From contig CM025853.1 of NCBI GenBank assembly GCA_003952965.2, positions 6,173,810 to 6,237,809 of the forward strand: a stretch of DNA of 64,000 bases, given 5' to 3'. The notes beneath the pieces were generated by a model. The model saw only the letters and a program-made list of their open reading frames with translations, did not search any database and was not told where the DNA came from. This document shows, piece by piece, positions 62,267 through 64,000 of the stretch. Made by a program: the position numbers and the translations under genes. Origin of the DNA: Morella rubra. Lineage: Eukaryota > Streptophyta > Magnoliopsida > Fagales > Myricaceae. Numbering within the stretch: the first letter of the stretch is position 1; each line of letters begins with the position of its first letter.

Positions 62267-63407
62267 TGTTTTCTTGCGGCGCTTGAACTAACGCTGTCAA
62301 AAAAGAAACCATGTTGGTTAATATTCGGAGGTATACGCTATATATCCACTCTTTTCTCCTCTTCTTTTTTCTGTCTTCATCTTTTTGTCCCCTTAATTCA
62401 TTTGTTCGAGAGGCACTATTGATTCATTCATGTATTTAGAGTGAATCCCGGTACTAGTCTTCTTAGAAGAAATCGTTGAGCTAGCTGCTAAATTCTGTTC
62501 ACATTTAATCATCAAAGAAATGGTTGATTTCCCCGGGAGTACAGATCCTGGCCAAAGGGGGTTCTTTATAGTATAGACATGGAACATCTAGGTTTCTCCT
62601 ACTGCGTGATCGATATTTTTCCCTTCTTTTGCATTTTTTTTTTCATATTCTATATATCCGGATTGCCATTTTGAGGTTAATGCAGGCTTATTATCTGCGA
62701 TCCAAAGCTGTTACTTTGTAATTTAAGCTTTATATGCTGGATAAAATGACTTTTCTCAATGCTACGGGAATAAATAATTAAAAGATACCAATAATTTGAG
62801 AAATTTGAAGTTACTTACTTTTTTGGCCAAGTACGATCGAAGTTGCTTGCTTGAAATAGCCTTGATGGTTGCAGATACGAGCTTTGAGATTTACGAAGTC
62901 GAGGGAGAAGAGATTGGGGATGAAGCTCTTCGAAGTCTCTAAAATTAATTTGATCCGATCTTCTTCTTTAGAAAATGGCCTTAGCATCAGGCTAATTTGT
63001 TATTATTATTTTTTTGGATACCATCTTGGGACTATCGTTGTGACGGAAATTTTCAACAAAGGATAAGATTGTTTTATCATCGAATGATTTGATTGTTGAG
63101 ACTTTGCATATATAAAGGGGTTAGATTTTTTTTATTATTGTTGAATGACCACTATATGTGAATGGCTAAATTTTTTATTTGTGGAATTATCAGATTTTCC
63201 GGAAGTGCTTCAATTTTTTTTTTGAAGATCTGGATTGTAAAGATTTTGCCTAATAACGATTGAACTTTTTTTATTGTTGAGTGTGTTCTACCTAATGAAC
63301 ACACGAAAATTGTCCCTAAATGATTAGTTTTTTCTATGTGTTTAATTTTAAGGGACAATAGCTAATTTAATAGTTTAGAGGCATTAATGGCTGTGTGAAG
63401 TGTTAGA

Positions 63408-63408
<1 letters not shown>
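62267..63408. other. Cupin copy B 5' flank
   Basis: Expected to hold the cupin promoter (minus strand). Paralogous to 13473-13773, 14330-14669 and 17643-18070. Contains the empty sites of the hAT element at 13774 (near 62565) and of CACTA element 1 (62981-62983). No other gene seen. Confidence 0.65.

Positions 63409-63442
<34 letters not shown>
63409..63442. repeat. TA microsatellite
   Basis: About 16 TA repeats. It marks the exact point where homology with the 18 kb flank ends and a retroelement-like sequence begins. Confidence 0.95.
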
Positions 63443-63444
<2 letters not shown>

Positions 63445-63967
63445 CAATAAGTCAATCGGGTTCTATAAAGTCATCCTTCTTCATACTGAATCAGTCCGGA
63501 TTGAACTTATCATAGATAAGTTTGATCCTACTCAACAAAAGATTGTATTCCACAAGTTATTCATAGTCAAAATCATCTCTCGTCAAGAATGGGGTTCTCA
63601 TCCCTCCGTCTTGAAAGAACTTCTAGGTCAACCCATTGGCTTCAATTATTATGATTATATTGAAGCATGGTCAAAAGTCACCCTCTACCAAAATGAGACT
63701 TTCTCTCATTCTTGGTTCATCAATTTTGATAACAAGTTCCAAAGTCAACTCCCCATCTGGTTTATTCGTTGGTGGCAAATTTATGGTTCTGTCACAGATA
63801 TCATACCCCTCCAACTCAAACATGCTATTGCTCGTTTTGCCAATTGTGGCGAAGTAACTATCCAAGGCAGTCAGTTTCCCACTCTCTGTCTATTTGTCAG
63901 TAAATACAAAGTCTCATGTATTCTCAATAGTACTATGGATAAAATTTCTTTTTTAATAGTACTATAA
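63443..63967 (+). pseudogene. Retroelement-like polyprotein fragment
   Basis: A plus-strand frame stays open from 63443, directly after the TA repeat, to TAA at 63965-63967 (about 174 codons). It has an aromatic-rich WFINFDNKF..LPIWFIRWWQ segment and several small conserved-looking blocks, which resemble a region I associate with polyproteins of plant retroelements, possibly pararetrovirus-like. The family is uncertain. No start codon near its beginning, no protease or reverse transcriptase visible. The fragment is probably 5'-truncated and its coding stops 33 bases before the window edge. Confidence 0.5.
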
Positions 63968-64000
63968 TTCTGCTGAGCGAAATTCCAATTTCTAGAATGG

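Noticed and set aside
1-64000. tRNA, rRNA or microRNA genes
   Set aside because: I looked for cloverleaf-like or conserved rRNA segments and saw none I could support by eye.

Overview
This is nuclear DNA from a flowering plant, probably a core eudicot. The evidence is a long AT-rich satellite array, intron-containing genes, plant cytosolic sulfotransferase (SOT) and legumin-type cupin genes, and several CACTA and hAT DNA transposons. I cannot name the species. All calls rest on reading the sequence and on remembered family features; no searches were run.

Layout. (1) 1-8830: a satellite array of 18 units of about 492 bp, each built from five diverged monomers of about 98 bp; it probably continues beyond the left edge. 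(2) 9.1-18.1 kb: a decayed cupin gene (minus strand) and its 5' flank, broken up by a long-inverted-repeat element, a dispersed repeat, a hAT element and a 3.0 kb CACTA element. (3) 18.25-23.0 kb: two near-identical 2 kb sequences on either side of 680 Ns, most simply two unmerged overlapping contig ends. (4) 22.8-30.9 kb: an 8.1 kb CACTA element with decayed TNP2-type and Transposase_24-type genes. (5) 31-38 kb: one full-length but frameshifted SOT copy and three SOT fragments. (6) 39.0-44.7 kb: the kinetochore gene NUF2 on the minus strand, ten recognisable exons, with an E2F-type site upstream. (7) 45-56 kb: an SOT copy split by a CACTA-like element, a unit that has lost its SOT gene, and another frameshifted SOT copy. 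(8) 57-60.2 kb: the best SOT gene, full length with one in-frame TGA and a hAT element in its leader or promoter. (9) 60.7-62.3 kb: the best cupin gene, three clean exons with one in-frame TAG. (10) 63.4-64 kb: a retroelement-like coding fragment.

How the parts fit. Apart from NUF2, much of 9-63 kb is built from repeated copies of SOT and cupin units with shared flanks. Because the flanks are paralogous, several transposon insertions can be checked against an empty site elsewhere in the window, which fixes their ends and target duplications. No SOT or cupin copy reads as an undamaged gene. Many of the lesions are one-base losses inside short homopolymers, and they also occur in NUF2, which is normally essential. 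Part of the apparent decay may therefore be consensus error. The nonsense codons in the last SOT and in the cupin are not of that type.
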